64,000 nucleotides of DNA from an uncultured Collinsella sp. GTDB lineage: Bacteria > Actinomycetota > Coriobacteriia > Coriobacteriales > Coriobacteriaceae. The notes below the pieces were generated by a model. It saw only the letters and a program-made list of their open reading frames with translations. It had not been told where the DNA came from and made no database searches. The stretch lies in assembly GCA_900542905.1 (NCBI GenBank), contig UQPF01000002.1, forward strand, positions 124,001-188,000, written 5' to 3'. Positions 7,829 to 16,175 of this stretch are shown piece after piece. Positions within the stretch are counted from its first letter, which is position 1, and each line of letters starts with the position of its first letter. The position numbers and the translations under genes were made by a program.

Positions 7829-7860
7829 GGGGATGGGGTTTGCGCCCTGTCCCCTTTTTT
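7829..7860 (+). terminator. Rho-independent terminator after SIS copy 2
   Basis: GGGGATGGGG pairs imperfectly with CCCTGTCCCC across TTTGCG, followed by TTTTTT. Confidence 0.7.
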
Positions 7861-7904
7861 GCTCTGGGGAGGGCGTGTCTGCCGCGTCATAAAACCCCAG
7901 ATAA

Positions 7905-7940
7905 AACCTACCAAAATAAACCTGTCCCTTTTTGGCAGGT
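7905..7940. repeat. GGGACAG-type hairpin (reverse orientation)
   Basis: AACCTACCAAAA and TTTTTGGCAGGT enclose the complement of the GGGACAGGTTT core. Its right end is immediately before the SD of the HAD gene. Confidence 0.6.
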
Positions 7941-7954
7941 GGGAGGAGATGCGT

Positions 7955-8584
7955 ATGATCAAGGCAGTGCTGTTTGATATGGACGGCGTGCTGGTCGATA
8001 CCGAGTGGTTCTACAACCGTCGTCGCGTGGCGTTTATGGAAGAGAAGGGGTTCCACTTTGACGAGATTCCCGATCTTTCGGGGTCTAACGAGCCTGCCAT
8101 TTGGGAGGCGCTGGTGCCCGACGATATTGAGCTGCGCGAACGCCTGCGCGTGGAGTACAAGCAGGTTTACAGCCCGGACCACCCCGTTCCGTATGCCGAT
8201 CTGCTCAACGAGCAGACGGAGCCGGTGATGCGTGAGCTGCACGAGCGCGGCGTGAAGTGCGCCATCGCGAGCTCGTCCTATCGCGAGCTGATCGACGAGC
8301 TGGTGGAGATTGCCGGCATCGCCGACGTGCTGGACTACACCATCAGCGGTCACGAGTGCAGTGCGTTTAAGCCCGACCCCGAGATCTACCTGCGTGCCAT
8401 GGAGGCGCTGGGGGTGGAGCCTGCCGAGTGCCTGGTTATCGAGGATTCGCCTTTGGGGATCGAGGCTGGCAAACGTTCCGGCGCCCGCGTCCTGGCGCTG
8501 CGTCCGCACGAGGGCGTCAACCTCGATCAATCGCAAGCCGATGCCGTTATCGATAATCTGACTGACATCCTATCTGCCATCTAG
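7955..8584 (+). CDS. HAD superfamily phosphatase/phosphoglucomutase-like hydrolase
   Basis: A 209-residue haloacid dehalogenase-fold protein of the beta-phosphoglucomutase-like subgroup. Motif I is FDMDGVLVDTE (Asp8 nucleophile, Asp10), motif II is the AIASSS region, and motif III/IV is KPDPEIYL...VIEDSPLGIEAGKRSG. A helical cap lies between about residues 18 and 85. ATG 7955 is chosen with GGGAGGAG (7941-7948) 6 nt away; ATG 7949 directly abuts the SD. It may dephosphorylate or isomerise a sugar phosphate of the neighbouring pathway. The substrate cannot be deduced. Confidence 0.85.
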   Translation: MIKAVLFDMDGVLVDTEWFYNRRRVAFMEEKGFHFDEIPDLSGSNEPAIWEALVPDDIELRERLRVEYKQVYSPDHPVPYADLLNEQTEPVMRELHERGVKCAIASSSYRELIDELVEIAGIADVLDYTISGHECSAFKPDPEIYLRAMEALGVEPAECLVIEDSPLGIEAGKRSGARVLALRPHEGVNLDQSQADAVIDNLTDILSAI

Positions 8585-8590
8585 CAGCAA

Positions 8591-8625
8591 ACCACCACAA
8601 AGGGGACAGGCACCTTTGTGGTGGT
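8591..8625. repeat. GGGACAG-type hairpin (ACCACCACAAAGG arms)
   Basis: A perfect 13-bp inverted repeat, ACCACCACAAAGG and CCTTTGTGGTGGT, with loop GGACAGGCA. Half-copies of the arm occur near 19405, and a variant hairpin lies at 20125. It could terminate the HAD transcript, but no T-run follows. Confidence 0.65.
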
Positions 8626-8682
8626 CCATGCTACAATCGCGGACATGCCCCACAACTACATCTGCCTTCGAAAGGAGCCTAC

Positions 8683-9690
8683 GTGGCGAACGCCATCGAT
8701 CAGCTCACGGACCGCGTGCTCGTGCTCGGCCGCCTTACCATCGTCCGCCGCGCCATCACTGCCGTGGCGGTCACAATTTCCGCCGTTCTCCAGACATTCC
8801 TGATCCAGGCGTTCATTCAGCCCGCCGACCTGCTCCCGAGCGGTCTCACCGGCGTCGCGGTCCTGCTCGATCGCGTTACCTCGCTGGGCGGCGTTCACAT
8901 CGACATCTCGCTCGGTATGCTCGCACTCAACGTTCCCGTGGCGCTCTTATGCTGGAGCGGCATTAGCAAGCGCTTCGTCATCTTCTCGATGATGCAGGTC
9001 GTGCTCTCGTCGCTGTTCCTCAACGTCTTTCACTTCGCGCCATTTTTGGGCGACAAGATCATGCTCATCATTTTTGGCGGCGTGGTCTCGGGTCTGGGCG
9101 CTGCCATCGCGCTTAAATCCGGCGCATCCACCGGCGGCACCGACTTTATCGCGCTGTGGGTTTCCAACCACACGGGCAAGACCATCTGGGGCGTCATCTT
9201 TGGTTTCAACTGCTTTATCCTGGCGATCTTTGGTTTTATGTTTGGCTGGGACAAGGCGGCGTATTCCATCGTGTTCCAGTTTATTTCGACCAAGACCATC
9301 GACAGTTTCTATCGTCGCTACGACCGCGTGACGCTGCAGATCACGACGCGCAAGGCAGACGAGGTCATGACCGCCTATGTTGACCATTTTCAGCACGGCA
9401 TTAGCTGCGCCGAGGTCATTGGCGGATACAGCCGCGAGAAGATGTACCTGCTGCACGCCGTTGTATCGACCTACGAGAGCCAGGACATTATCAAGCTGGT
9501 GTGCGACATCGATCCCGGCGCCGTGATCAACGTGTTCCACACGCTCAACTTTGTGGGCGGCTGGTGGGGCGGTCATGTCGACGAGCCCATGCCCACGGCT
9601 GTTCCCGATCCCGACAAGCCCGCACGCATGGCCAGCAGGCAGGCGCGCCTCAGCGAGCAGGACAGCCTGCAGCAGGACGACGGCAAGTAG
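8683..9690 (+). CDS. YitT family membrane protein (DUF161/DUF2179)
   Basis: A 335-residue membrane protein of the YitT family. About five to six transmembrane helices (residues 20-210) include the GASTGGTDFIALW signature. A cytosolic C-terminal DUF2179 domain (about 225-300: RVTLQITTRKADEVMTAYVD, GYSREKMYLLHAVV) is of the type thought to sense a ligand. The start is GTG 8683 with AAAGGAG at 8671-8677. The tail after about 305 is low-complexity and polar. Transport activity is assumed for the family but the substrate is unknown. Confidence 0.85.
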   Translation: MANAIDQLTDRVLVLGRLTIVRRAITAVAVTISAVLQTFLIQAFIQPADLLPSGLTGVAVLLDRVTSLGGVHIDISLGMLALNVPVALLCWSGISKRFVIFSMMQVVLSSLFLNVFHFAPFLGDKIMLIIFGGVVSGLGAAIALKSGASTGGTDFIALWVSNHTGKTIWGVIFGFNCFILAIFGFMFGWDKAAYSIVFQFISTKTIDSFYRRYDRVTLQITTRKADEVMTAYVDHFQHGISCAEVIGGYSREKMYLLHAVVSTYESQDIIKLVCDIDPGAVINVFHTLNFVGGWWGGHVDEPMPTAVPDPDKPARMASRQARLSEQDSLQQDDGK

Positions 9691-9731
9691 GGTTTTGGCA
9701 TTTTACCGGCCCGGCGCAATCCTGTCCGCTT

Positions 9732-9772
9732 GAGCCTCCCGAAAGCCTCGCTGCTTTCGGGAGGCTCTCGTT
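9732..9772 (+). terminator. Strong terminator after the YitT gene
   Basis: Perfect 15-bp stem GAGCCTCCCGAAAGC with GCTTTCGGGAGGCTC, loop CTCGCT, followed by TCGTTT. Confidence 0.8.
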
Positions 9773-9783
9773 TGCCCATATAA

Positions 9784-9820
9784 AACCTACCAAAATGAAG
9801 CTGTCGCTTTTTGGTAGGGA
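9784..9820. repeat. Diverged GGGACAG-type hairpin
   Basis: CCTACCAAAA (9786-9795) pairs with TTTTGGTAGG (9809-9818). The core has drifted to TGAAGCTGTCGC. It is the same family as 7905 and 19313. Confidence 0.5.
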
Positions 9821-9861
9821 GGGTGTATCGTTTTATCAATATGAGGTAATATGAAACTAGA

Positions 9862-9873
9862 CGTTATATACGT
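9862..9873. promoter_or_regulatory. CGTTATATACGT candidate autoregulatory operator
   Basis: A near-palindrome, ACGTTATATACGT, lies 38-50 bp before the GntR gene. It shares the CGTTATA word with sites at 2688, 3975 and 24012, suggesting that this GntR protein is the common regulator. Confidence 0.4.
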
Positions 9874-9910
9874 ATTAGTTATTTCAATATTTCGATAAGA
9901 GTGATTAGAT

Positions 9911-10630
9911 ATGCCTGCGCCCAAAAATGCACCGCTTTACCAGCAGATTTACGACGAAATCAAGGATGCGATCGAGAAAGGTGTTTATGCACCCAAGGAG
10001 CGTATTCCGTCCGAGCTTGAGCTAGCCGAGCAGTACGACGTGAGCCGCATTACGGTGCGCCGCGCCGTCGAGGAGCTGTGTTCCGATGGCTACCTGGTTA
10101 AGCAGCAGGGTCGTGGCACCTTTGTTTCCACGCCGCACATCAACCGCCAGTTCCACGCTTCGACGCTGCAGACGTTTACCGCGCTGTGTGCCGACAACGG
10201 CATGAAGGCGGGCGCACATGTGGTCGATCGCCAGATTGTGCCGGCACGTCAAAACGAGATGGAGTTCTTTGGCCTGCAGAAGGACGCGCTGCTGTTGCAC
10301 ATCAAGCGCGTGCGTACGGCCGACGGCGAGCCCATCTTTGAGGAGAACATCTTTGTGCCGTTTGACGCCTACCGTGAGCTGTTGACGGCCGATCTTGAGG
10401 ACAAGTCGATTTTTGCCGAGGTCGAGCGTGTTGGCGGAACGCCGATTGTCTCAGTTGGCTACCGCACGGCCGAGGCCGTTCGTGCCAATGCCGAGCAGGC
10501 GGCCGAGTTGGGCATTGCTCCGCACGATCCGCTGCTCAACCTGCGCGCCAGCTTTACCGGTCCCAATGGCGAGCCGGTTCTGATGGGTAAGCAGTACTAC
10601 GTGGGATCGCGCTACGTTATGGTGATGTAG
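9911..10630 (+). CDS. GntR family transcriptional regulator with UTRA domain
   Basis: A 239-residue regulator. The N-terminal winged helix (about residues 8-75) has LYQQIYDEIKDAIEKGVY, the recognition helix SRITVRRAVEELCSDGYL and the wing QQGRGTFV. The UTRA domain spans about 95-235 and ends in the family-like GKQYYVGSRYVMVM. It is closely similar in layout to the regulator at 12988 (which also ends GSRYV.). Its own promoter carries the CGTTATA word found before the EamA, PTS and fourth SIS genes, so it is the best candidate for controlling that set. The effector is inferred to be a phosphorylated Amadori sugar. Structured element B starts 2 nt after its stop. Confidence 0.87.
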   Translation: MPAPKNAPLYQQIYDEIKDAIEKGVYAPKERIPSELELAEQYDVSRITVRRAVEELCSDGYLVKQQGRGTFVSTPHINRQFHASTLQTFTALCADNGMKAGAHVVDRQIVPARQNEMEFFGLQKDALLLHIKRVRTADGEPIFEENIFVPFDAYRELLTADLEDKSIFAEVERVGGTPIVSVGYRTAEAVRANAEQAAELGIAPHDPLLNLRASFTGPNGEPVLMGKQYYVGSRYVMVM

Positions 10631-10632
10631 GG

Positions 10633-10800
10633 TTGGTTCCGCCGTTCTGACGAACGGCGGACCGGCCGACGCTGCAAACCCGCCAGAGCGGCAATCTGCC
10701 TTTCAACTTCGGCGGCATGACCAGAAGGTCAATGCCGCCTCTTTTCAAGGCACCTTGCTCGCTCTGGCGGGCTTTCGCTGTCGTTGCCAAAATATCGGCG
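10633..10800 (+). ncRNA. Structured element, copy B (after GntR gene)
   Basis: Hairpin 1 is CCGCCGTTC-tga-CGAACGGCGG, a sequence different from copy A but with the pairing kept. The outer stem AACCCGCCAGAGCG pairs with CGCTCTGGCGGGCT and shows a T-A to A-T exchange relative to copy A. The inner stem GGCGGCAT/ATGCCGCC also changes as a pair. The apex GACCAGAAGGTC and the linkers GACGCTGCAAA and GCAATCTGCC are unchanged. Confidence 0.6.
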
Positions 10801-10861
10801 TTGCTGGGCCGGCACTTGGGGACGTTCCTTTTGTGCCGGCACCTGGGGACACTCCTTAGTC

Positions 10862-10906
10862 ATTGGGGACGTTCTTAAACGACTAGTCATTCAAGAACGT
10901 TCCCAA
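10862..10906. repeat. GGGGACGTTC inverted repeat, second copy
   Basis: ATTGGGGACGTTCTT with AAGAACGTTCCCAAT around AAACGACTAGTCATTC. It nearly matches the copy at 2550 and lies at a similar distance behind a structured element. Confidence 0.6.
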
Positions 10907-11002
10907 TGACTACCCGCAGAATGAGTGTGGCTGACAGCCGGGCGACGCCGGTCCGCGTGGCGGCGTATAATCGGCGGCAGATGACTTGGACGTTAGGAAA
11001 CC

Positions 11003-12985
11003 ATGACCGATAGCATGCAGCAGATGGCGCTCGACACGCTCGGCGCCTATTTTGGCTACACCTCGTTTCGCCCGGGGCAGGACCGCATGGTGGATGCGAT
11101 TCTTGCTGGCCGCGATGCGCTCGGCGTTATGCCCACAGGCGCCGGCAAGTCTATCTGCTACCAGGTCCCCGCGCTCATGCTGCCCGGCATCACCTTTGTG
11201 GTGAGCCCGTTGCTGTCGCTTATGGAGGACCAGACCCGCGCGCTGCTCGCGGCGGGTGCGCGCCCCAGTTATCTCAACTCCAGCCTTACGCCTGCTCAGC
11301 AAAATACCGTGCTCAAGCGGGCGCGCGAGGGCCGCTATCAGCTTATGTATGTGGCGCCCGAGCGCCTGCTCGAGCCGCGCTTTCTGGCCTTTGCGCAGGA
11401 AGCTGCGGCCGAAGGCGGCATCGGCGTTCCGCTCGTGGCCATTGACGAGGCTCACTGCGTGAGCCAGTGGGGCCAGGATTTCCGTCCCGCTTACTTGCAG
11501 ATTCGCGAGTTTATCGATTCGCTGCCGCGGCGCCCGATCGTGGCGGCGTTTACCGCCACGGCGACCGAGCGCGTGCGCGCGGACATTCAGCAGATGCTCG
11601 GCCTGCAAAATCCCGCGACGGTAGTGACGGGCTTCGATCGCAAGAACCTCTACTTTGGTTGCGAGGAGATGGGCGATAAGGCCAAGACCGCGTGGGTGCG
11701 CGACTACGTGATCGCGCATTCGAGCGAGAGCGGCATCGTGTATTGCTCGACCCGCAAGACGGTCGATGCGCTGGCAGGCGAGCTTGCCGAGGCGCTGGGC
11801 CCCAGCGGCATTCGCGTTGGCCGCTACCATGCCGGCATGGGCAACGACGCCCGCCGCCAGAGCCAGCGTGCCTTTATCGACGACGACATTCAGGTGATGG
11901 TTGCCACCAACGCCTTTGGAATGGGCATCGATAAGCCCAGCGTGCGCTACGTCATCCACAACAACGTGCCCGAGAGCATCGAGGCATACTACCAAGAGGC
12001 GGGCCGCGCTGGCCGCGATGGCGATCCGGCCAGCTGTTACTTGCTGTGGAACGGCAACGATTTTCGCATGCGCCGCTTTTTGATCGACCGCGGCGATGCT
12101 GCCGATGAGGCACTCGACGAAGAGCAGCGCGCGTGGGCGCTCCAGAACCGTTATCGCCTGCTCAGCCAGATGGAGGGCTACTGTAATACCACCGGCTGTC
12201 TGCGCGAATACATGCTGCGCTACTTTGGCGATGAGGCCGCGGCCGAGCATGCTGCTGCGGCTGGTGCGGGCGCCACCGCCACGGACGACGCCGAGGGCTG
12301 CGGCAACTGCAGCAACTGCCTCACACAGTTCGAGGTCGAGGACGTCACCGATATGGCTCGCGCCGCTGTGCGCTATGTGGCCACGCGTCCCATGCGCTTT
12401 GGCAAGTCGCTGATCGCCGATGTGCTCCACGGCGGCAACACCGAGCGCATTCGCCAGATGCATCTGGACGAGGACCGCGGCTACGGTGAGCTGCCGAGTG
12501 GATCGGTCGGGCGCATCAAGGACATCATCGGCCAGCTGTGCGGCCGCGGTTATTTGGCCACTTCGCAGGGGCAATACCCGGTCGTGGGGCTGGGCCCGCG
12601 TGCCACCGAGGTCGAGGATGAGGCGTTTGCCTTTACCGTTAAGCGTCGCGCGTCCAAGCGCAAGGCCTCGGCCCGCGCCCGCCGCGCCGTCGATCTGCTG
12701 CGCGAGGAGGCCGAGCTGGATCAGCGCCCGCGCGTGGGCGACGATGCCGAGCTGTTCGAGCGCCTGCGTGCCCTCCGCAAGGAGATTTCGACCGAGCTGG
12801 AGATGGCGCCGTACATGGTCTTTTCCGACAAGGCCCTGCGCGGCCTGTGCCGCCTGCGCCCGCAGACGCGCGACGAGCTGATCCAGGTCAACGGCATTGG
12901 CGAGAAAAAGGCCGACGCCTTTGGCGAGCAGTTTATGGCGGCAATTGAAGAGTTTGAGTCCGAGCATGCGCGGGATGGAGCGTAA
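11003..12985 (+). CDS. recQ: RecQ family ATP-dependent DNA helicase
   Basis: A 660-residue 3'-5' superfamily 2 helicase for DNA recombination and repair. Motif 0 is FRPGQDRMVDAIL and the Walker A is PTGAGKS (Lys49). The DEAH box is IDEAHCVSQWGQDFRP (Asp148) with the RecQ-specific aromatic-rich loop, and motif VI is YYQEAGRAGRDG. A RecQ zinc-binding domain has the cysteine cluster CNTTGC...CGNCSNC (about residues 395-440), then a winged helix (about 450-530) and a C-terminal HRDC domain (about 575-650, ending QVNGIGEKKADAFG). ATG 11003 is preceded by TAGGAAA. The next regulator gene starts 2 nt after the stop, so the two are probably co-translated. Confidence 0.93.
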   Translation: MTDSMQQMALDTLGAYFGYTSFRPGQDRMVDAILAGRDALGVMPTGAGKSICYQVPALMLPGITFVVSPLLSLMEDQTRALLAAGARPSYLNSSLTPAQQNTVLKRAREGRYQLMYVAPERLLEPRFLAFAQEAAAEGGIGVPLVAIDEAHCVSQWGQDFRPAYLQIREFIDSLPRRPIVAAFTATATERVRADIQQMLGLQNPATVVTGFDRKNLYFGCEEMGDKAKTAWVRDYVIAHSSESGIVYCSTRKTVDALAGELAEALGPSGIRVGRYHAGMGNDARRQSQRAFIDDDIQVMVATNAFGMGIDKPSVRYVIHNNVPESIEAYYQEAGRAGRDGDPASCYLLWNGNDFRMRRFLIDRGDAADEALDEEQRAWALQNRYRLLSQMEGYCNTTGCLREYMLRYFGDEAAAEHAAAAGAGATATDDAEGCGNCSNCLTQFEVEDVTDMARAAVRYVATRPMRFGKSLIADVLHGGNTERIRQMHLDEDRGYGELPSGSVGRIKDIIGQLCGRGYLATSQGQYPVVGLGPRATEVEDEAFAFTVKRRASKRKASARARRAVDLLREEAELDQRPRVGDDAELFERLRALRKEISTELEMAPYMVFSDKALRGLCRLRPQTRDELIQVNGIGEKKADAFGEQFMAAIEEFESEHARDGA

Positions 12986-12987
12986 CG

Positions 12988-13743
12988 ATGGTAGCCGATA
13001 GCAAGACCGACCGTACTGACGTGTCCGCCGTACCGCTGTACCAGCAGGTCATGGACGACCTAAAGGGCGAGATCGCGCGCGGTGTGTACCCTGCCGGCTC
13101 GCGCATTCCTTCCGAGATGGAGCTCGCGAAGTCCTATGGCGTGGGACGCGTCACCGTGCGTCGCGCCATCGAGGAGCTGTCGCGTGCGGGGTATCTCAAC
13201 CGCCAGCAGGGGAGGGGCACCTTTGTGTGCGCTCCCAAGCTCAAGCGCAAGATTCGCCAGAAGGGTGACGTCCAGAGCTTTACTGAGGGTTGTGCTGCCA
13301 ACGACATGGTGCCGGGTGCGCGTCTGGTGTCGCGCGCGGTGGTCGCGGCGACGCACGAGGATGCGGCGTTCTTTGGCGTGGAGCCCGGCTGCGAGCTTAT
13401 CGTGGTCGAACGCGTGCGCACAGCCGACGGCATCCCTGTCATGCTCGAGAACAACGCCTTTGTGCTCGCCGACCATCCCTACCTGCAGACGCTTGCCGAC
13501 AAGGACCTCACGGACAATTCCATCTTTGCGCTCGTTGCCGAGCATTCGGGTCGCGCGCCGCTCAAGTCCGACCCCTGCACCGTGGAGATTGCGCTTGCCG
13601 ATGCTCAGGCGGCCCCGCTGTTGGAGGTGCCGGTCGGTGAGCCGCTCTTCTATATGGAGGCGTACTTTACCGATGAGGACGAGCGCCCCTTGCTGCTCGG
13701 CCGCCAAAAGATCGTGGGCTCGCGCTACGTGTTCGACATCTAA
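12988..13743 (+). CDS. GntR family transcriptional regulator with UTRA domain
   Basis: A 251-residue regulator starting 2 nt after recQ. The winged helix spans about residues 15-85 (LYQQVMDDLKGEIARGVYP, VGRVTVRRAIEELSRAGYL, QQGRGTFV) and the UTRA domain about 100-248 (ending GRQKIVGSRYVFDI). It lies directly upstream of the SIS gene at 13888. The gap between them holds two copies of ATAGRACAACATAGAAC, so it probably regulates that gene. Placement behind recQ suggests shared transcription rather than shared function. Confidence 0.87.
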   Translation: MVADSKTDRTDVSAVPLYQQVMDDLKGEIARGVYPAGSRIPSEMELAKSYGVGRVTVRRAIEELSRAGYLNRQQGRGTFVCAPKLKRKIRQKGDVQSFTEGCAANDMVPGARLVSRAVVAATHEDAAFFGVEPGCELIVVERVRTADGIPVMLENNAFVLADHPYLQTLADKDLTDNSIFALVAEHSGRAPLKSDPCTVEIALADAQAAPLLEVPVGEPLFYMEAYFTDEDERPLLLGRQKIVGSRYVFDI

Positions 13744-13752
13744 CGTCCACAG

Positions 13753-13831
13753 ATAGAACAACATAGAACAAATTTGCTAAGATGACTTCACGGGCGTTGT
13801 TGCACGTGTTATAAATAGGACAACATAGAAC
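13753..13831. promoter_or_regulatory. Paired ATAGRACAACATAGAAC sites before SIS copy 3
   Basis: A 17-bp site occurs at 13753-13769 (ATAGAACAACATAGAAC) and again at 13815-13831 (ATAGGACAACATAGAAC), 62 bp apart, which is about six helical turns. Each site is itself a direct repeat of ATAGAAC with 9-10 bp phasing. They are likely operators for the adjacent GntR protein. The word ATAGAACA also occurs twice upstream of hicA (20091-20121). Confidence 0.5.
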
Positions 13832-13887
13832 GACAGCAGGTACGAGCTGCCGTCGCTCAAAACCGCCGCACAAGGAGGAGCATCAGG

Positions 13888-14856
13888 ATGAACGCACACG
13901 ATCTGATTCAGGAAATCATCGAGCGCAAGGGCAAGATTGAGAACGTCTTTTGGATCGCCTGTGGCGGTTCGATGATCGACCTGATGCCGGCCAACGAGCT
14001 GCTCAAGCGCGAGGCCACCACGTTCACCTCGACGGTCTACACGGCACGCGAGTTTTGCCTGATGGCCCCCAAGAGCCTAGGGCCGAAGTCGCTCGTTATT
14101 GCCTGCAGCCACAGCGGCAACACGCAAGAGGTCGTCGATGGCTGCGAGATGGCGTTGGCTGCCGGCGCCGAGGTCGTCGCCATGACCGACTGCGAGGGCT
14201 CCAAGATTGACAACGGCAAGTGGATCACCTGGGTCTACCCGTGGGGCGAGGGCGTGCCGCAGGCCGAGGTGCCGCAGGGCATCGGCGCTCTGATCGCCGC
14301 CGAGCTGCTCGACCAGCAGGAAGGCTACGAGGCACTCGCCGACATGTACGAGGGCCTCAAGCAGATGGATGCGCTGCTGCCCGCCGCCCGCGAGAAGGTC
14401 AACGCCGAGCTGGGCGCCCGCTTTGCCGAGCTCTGCCAGCAGCACAAGTTCTTCTATATCCTGGGCTCCGGACCCAACTTTAGCCAGACCTACGCCATGG
14501 CCATCTGCTCGCTCATGGAGATGCAGTGGCAGCACTGCTGCTACATCCACTCCGGCGAGTACTTCCACGGCCCGTTCGAAGCCACCGAGCCCGGCGTGTT
14601 CTACTTTGTGCAGCTTGGCGCGGGCGAGTGCCGCCCCATGGAGGAGCGCGCTCTTGCGTTCCTCAACACGCACACCGACACGATCATGGTGCTCGACGCG
14701 CTCGAGTACGGCGTGGGCGAGGTACCTGCCAGCGTGCGTTCGTACCTGGAGCCGATCTTCTTCTACAACATGAGCTGCGAGCTGCGCGCCGCCCGCGGCA
14801 AGGTCTTCGACCACAGCCCCGAGGTTCGTCGCTACATGGGCATCGAGCAGTACTAG
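13888..14856 (+). CDS. SIS domain sugar-amine 6-phosphate deglycase (FrlB-like), third copy
   Basis: A 322-residue double-SIS protein. The first domain has NVFWIACGGSMIDLMPANEL and the phosphate loop CSHSGNTQEVVDGC. The second carries GEYFHGPFE (His227). The end, EVRRYMGIEQY, departs from the MWK tail of copies 1 and 2. The region after residue 100 contains WITWVYPWGEGVPQAEVPQG, which is not seen in the other copies and hints at a different substrate. AAGGAGGAG precedes ATG 13888. It is regulated from the promoter with paired 17-bp repeats, probably by the GntR protein just upstream. No transporter is adjacent, so the phosphorylated substrate must come from another PTS. Confidence 0.82.
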   Translation: MNAHDLIQEIIERKGKIENVFWIACGGSMIDLMPANELLKREATTFTSTVYTAREFCLMAPKSLGPKSLVIACSHSGNTQEVVDGCEMALAAGAEVVAMTDCEGSKIDNGKWITWVYPWGEGVPQAEVPQGIGALIAAELLDQQEGYEALADMYEGLKQMDALLPAAREKVNAELGARFAELCQQHKFFYILGSGPNFSQTYAMAICSLMEMQWQHCCYIHSGEYFHGPFEATEPGVFYFVQLGAGECRPMEERALAFLNTHTDTIMVLDALEYGVGEVPASVRSYLEPIFFYNMSCELRAARGKVFDHSPEVRRYMGIEQY

Positions 14857-14908
14857 GTACCGGGAAAAGTATTCACCTTCGATTCGCAAGGGCGCTGCGT
14901 GAGTCAAA

Positions 14909-14946
14909 AAGCGGGCCGTGCCGGGGATTTCCGGCGCGGCCCGCTT
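14909..14946 (-). terminator. Terminator of the dehydrogenase gene
   Basis: AAGCGGGCCGTGCCGG with CCGGCGCGGCCCGCTT. The A-run on the left gives a T-run on the minus strand. CTTCGATTCGCAAG occurs on both sides of it (14877 and 14957). Confidence 0.75.
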
Positions 14947-14987
14947 GGTATCGCGCTTCGATTCGCAAGGTTGCGGCAGCCGGCGGC

Positions 14988-15965
14988 CTACTTTGCGTCG
15001 TAGGCCTCGGCGTCCCACCAGTCGAGCTGGGCGATGTTGTCGCGGATGTGCTGGCAGCTCTTGTGGAAGCCCTCGAGCTCGTGCTCGGACAGGTCCAGCG
15101 TGTAGACCTCCTCGACGCCCTCGGCACCGATCACGCACGGCAGGGATGTGAAGATGCCCTCCTCGCCATACTGGCCGGTCATAAGCGTAGAGGCCGAAAG
15201 CACGGCGTGCTCGTTATGCAGCACGGCGGCGCAGACGCGCGCGGCGGAGTTGGCGACGGCGTACTCGGTGCACTGCTTGCCCTGGTAGGTCACATAGCCG
15301 CCCTTACGCGCGAGCTCCTCGACTTCCATGTGGTCGAAGGCGTACTTGTCGGGGTTCTCGGCCTGAAGCTCGGTGAGGCTCTTGCCGGCGATGGTTGCGG
15401 CCTTAAAGGCGGCCAGTTGGCTAAAGCCGTGCTCGCCGATCATGTAGGCGTCGATGGACTTGGGGCTCACGCCGACCTTCTTGGAAATCTCGGTGCGCAG
15501 GCGGGCGGAGTCCAGGCCGCAGCCCGAGCCGATGATCTTCTTGGGATCGTAGCCGGTCAGGTGCCACAGCTCGGTGCACACGACGTCGCAGGGGTTGGAG
15601 ATGCTCACGAAGATGCCGTCAAAGCCGGCGTCGACGATGCGCTTGGCAAAGGTGCGGGCGGCGTCGGTGGTAAAGAACAGCTCGCCGTCGCGGTTGCCGG
15701 CGGCCAGCGCGACCTTGCCGGCGGCGTTGACGATGACATCGCAGCAGGCAAGCTCCTCGTAGTGGTCGTAGCAGTTGACGATCTTGGTGTTGTACGGGAC
15801 AAACGAAAGGGAGTCGCGCAGGTCCTGAACCTCGGACGTCACCTTGGCCTCGTTGATATCGCACAGGTACAGCTCGTCGGCAATGCCCTGCATGAGCAGG
15901 CTGTTGGCAACATGTGCTCCTACGTGGCCCTGGCCGACCACACCGATCTTACGCGTCTGGTACAT
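14988..15965 (-). CDS. L-2-hydroxyacid dehydrogenase (L-lactate / L-2-hydroxyisocaproate dehydrogenase-like)
   Basis: A 325-residue NAD-dependent enzyme of the lactate/malate dehydrogenase superfamily that interconverts a 2-oxoacid and an L-2-hydroxyacid. The NAD-binding GQGHVG is at residues 11-16, VSISNPCDVV follows the central sheet, LDSARLR carries the substrate-binding Arg155, and IGEHG holds the catalytic His179. The mobile substrate loop reads AAGKVALAAGNRDGE, not the QKPGETR type of ordinary lactate dehydrogenases. EELARKGGYVTYQGK resembles lactobacillar L-2-hydroxyisocaproate dehydrogenase, so branched 2-oxoacids are possible substrates. ATG 15965 has GAAAGGA upstream on the minus strand. 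It could serve fermentative NADH reoxidation. Confidence 0.85.
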   Translation of the reverse strand: MYQTRKIGVVGQGHVGAHVANSLLMQGIADELYLCDINEAKVTSEVQDLRDSLSFVPYNTKIVNCYDHYEELACCDVIVNAAGKVALAAGNRDGELFFTTDAARTFAKRIVDAGFDGIFVSISNPCDVVCTELWHLTGYDPKKIIGSGCGLDSARLRTEISKKVGVSPKSIDAYMIGEHGFSQLAAFKAATIAGKSLTELQAENPDKYAFDHMEVEELARKGGYVTYQGKQCTEYAVANSAARVCAAVLHNEHAVLSASTLMTGQYGEEGIFTSLPCVIGAEGVEEVYTLDLSEHELEGFHKSCQHIRDNIAQLDWWDAEAYDAK

Positions 15966-16175
15966 ATACGTATCCTTTCGGCCGAGTTTTTCGCGTCGAA
16001 CCATTGTAGCTTCCTGCCGCCACTTTGCCAGGCTAAAGCGCGGTAGATTTTTGGGACATGCCTTAATCTCTACTTTTGGCTGTTTTGGACCACTGGCGGT
16101 GTCTCGGGGCGATGCACTCGCGCGGATGGGGCCGGTCGTTGTACCATAGCTGCAACTGACTCGTAAGGAGCATCC

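Noticed and set aside
10910..12967. A 685-codon open frame on the - strand opposite recQ
   Set aside because: The + strand encodes a complete RecQ helicase with all motifs; the opposite frame is low-complexity and has no SD.
14526..16046. A 506-codon + strand frame spanning the SIS copy 3 end and the dehydrogenase
   Set aside because: It crosses a terminator and two real genes and shows no family features.
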